Source: a virus
IMG/VR virus record: IMGVR_UViG_3300049893_000541
Location: 1-37,158 of that record
Strand: one strand, 5' to 3'
Length of the DNA: 37,158 bases
The position numbers were made by a program, and so were the translations under genes. Position 1 is the stretch's first letter. Each line of letters begins with the position of its first letter. Below the pieces are notes generated by a model, which was given only the letters and a program-made list of their open reading frames with translations, had not been told where the DNA came from and ran no database searches. This document shows positions 37,105-37,158 of the stretch, piece by piece.

Positions 37105-37158
37105 ACACAGAAAGAATTGAACGCATCAAGCTGGCCTGGGCGCTTTTGTGGTCCAGCG
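36955..37158. repeat. Right copy of terminal direct repeat
   Basis: 204 bases identical to 1-208 except for the absence of TCGA. Here the GIY-YIG-like gene is intact and couples to the next gene, so this copy probably reflects the functional sequence. See the left copy for interpretation. Confidence 0.95.
37101..37158 (+). CDS. Partial second copy of the gene at 151
   Basis: The first 19 codons of the conserved hypothetical at 151-612 are repeated and cut by the window end. Its ATG overlaps the preceding TGA. It is the same gene seen across the genome join, not a paralogue. Confidence 0.9.
   Translation, partial: MNTERIERIKLAWALLWSS

Noticed and set aside
1-37158. Diversity-generating retroelement, as in phage BPP-1
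   Set aside because: The head-tail gene order recalls BPP-1, but no reverse transcriptase and no template/variable repeat pair was found near the fibre genes.
1-37158. Integrase, CI-type repressor, DNA polymerase, phage RNA polymerase, tRNA genes or CRISPR array
   Set aside because: I looked for the catalytic patterns and repeat structure of each and found none. A temperate lifestyle is therefore unsupported, although not excluded by a Cro-like gene with operators.

Overview
The window is the essentially complete genome of a small tailed bacteriophage of the short-tailed (podovirus) type. About 37 kb of GC-rich DNA is packed with phage genes, and the first 208 bases return at the end as a 204-base copy. 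The host is probably a high-GC Gram-negative bacterium, perhaps a Burkholderiales-like proteobacterium. The evidence is a nested inner-membrane spanin plus outer-membrane lipoprotein spanin, the base composition, and a head-tail gene order like that of Bordetella phage BPP-1 and Burkholderia phage BcepC6B. No integrase, CI-type repressor, DNA polymerase, phage RNA polymerase, tRNA, reverse transcriptase or CRISPR array is visible.

Control and early region. A divergent control region (36548-36670) carries three CTTGCA...TGCAAG-type operators. To its right lie a 56-residue Cro-like protein and a GIY-YIG-like protein, followed across the genome junction by conserved hypotheticals (151-999), a compact C5-cytosine methyltransferase, an HNH nuclease lacking an AUG start, a DUF1376/O-like replication initiator with ori-like iterons inside it, a primase-helicase and a VRR-NUC nuclease. 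To its left runs a tightly coupled minus-strand operon (36547 to 33138) with a Gp37/Gp68 (DUF5131) protein, a Sak4-like RecA-fold ATPase and several very small proteins, including ORFs of 36 and 14 codons. Most junctions in both operons are ATGA or GTGA overlaps.

Late region. The plus strand continues with a putative small terminase, the large terminase, a T7-type portal, a Bbp19-like protein, scaffold, capsid, small head proteins, tail tubular protein A, a nozzle-like tail protein, a GNAT-fold protein and internal virion proteins. A fibre or host-range cassette (20093-24121) sits between two groups of internal virion genes. A pectate-lyase-fold tailspike follows, then four small membrane proteins (holin candidates), an exported protein, an M15 peptidase endolysin and nested Rz/Rz1 spanins.

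The main discoveries are: (1) a 15-bp motif GGGCAATCCGCGCCC with a CAnCAT-like hexamer 12 bp downstream, found at four late-gene boundaries and proposed as a phage-specific late promoter; (2) a Cro-like gene whose predicted transcript starts at its own ATG, with an operator over the -35; (3) two ghost 3' ends, one behind the glycine-rich fibre and one behind the endolysin, which look like scars of gene replacement; (4) a lambda-like origin inside the initiator gene; (5) a 4-bp TCGA difference between the two end repeats that breaks one gene copy.
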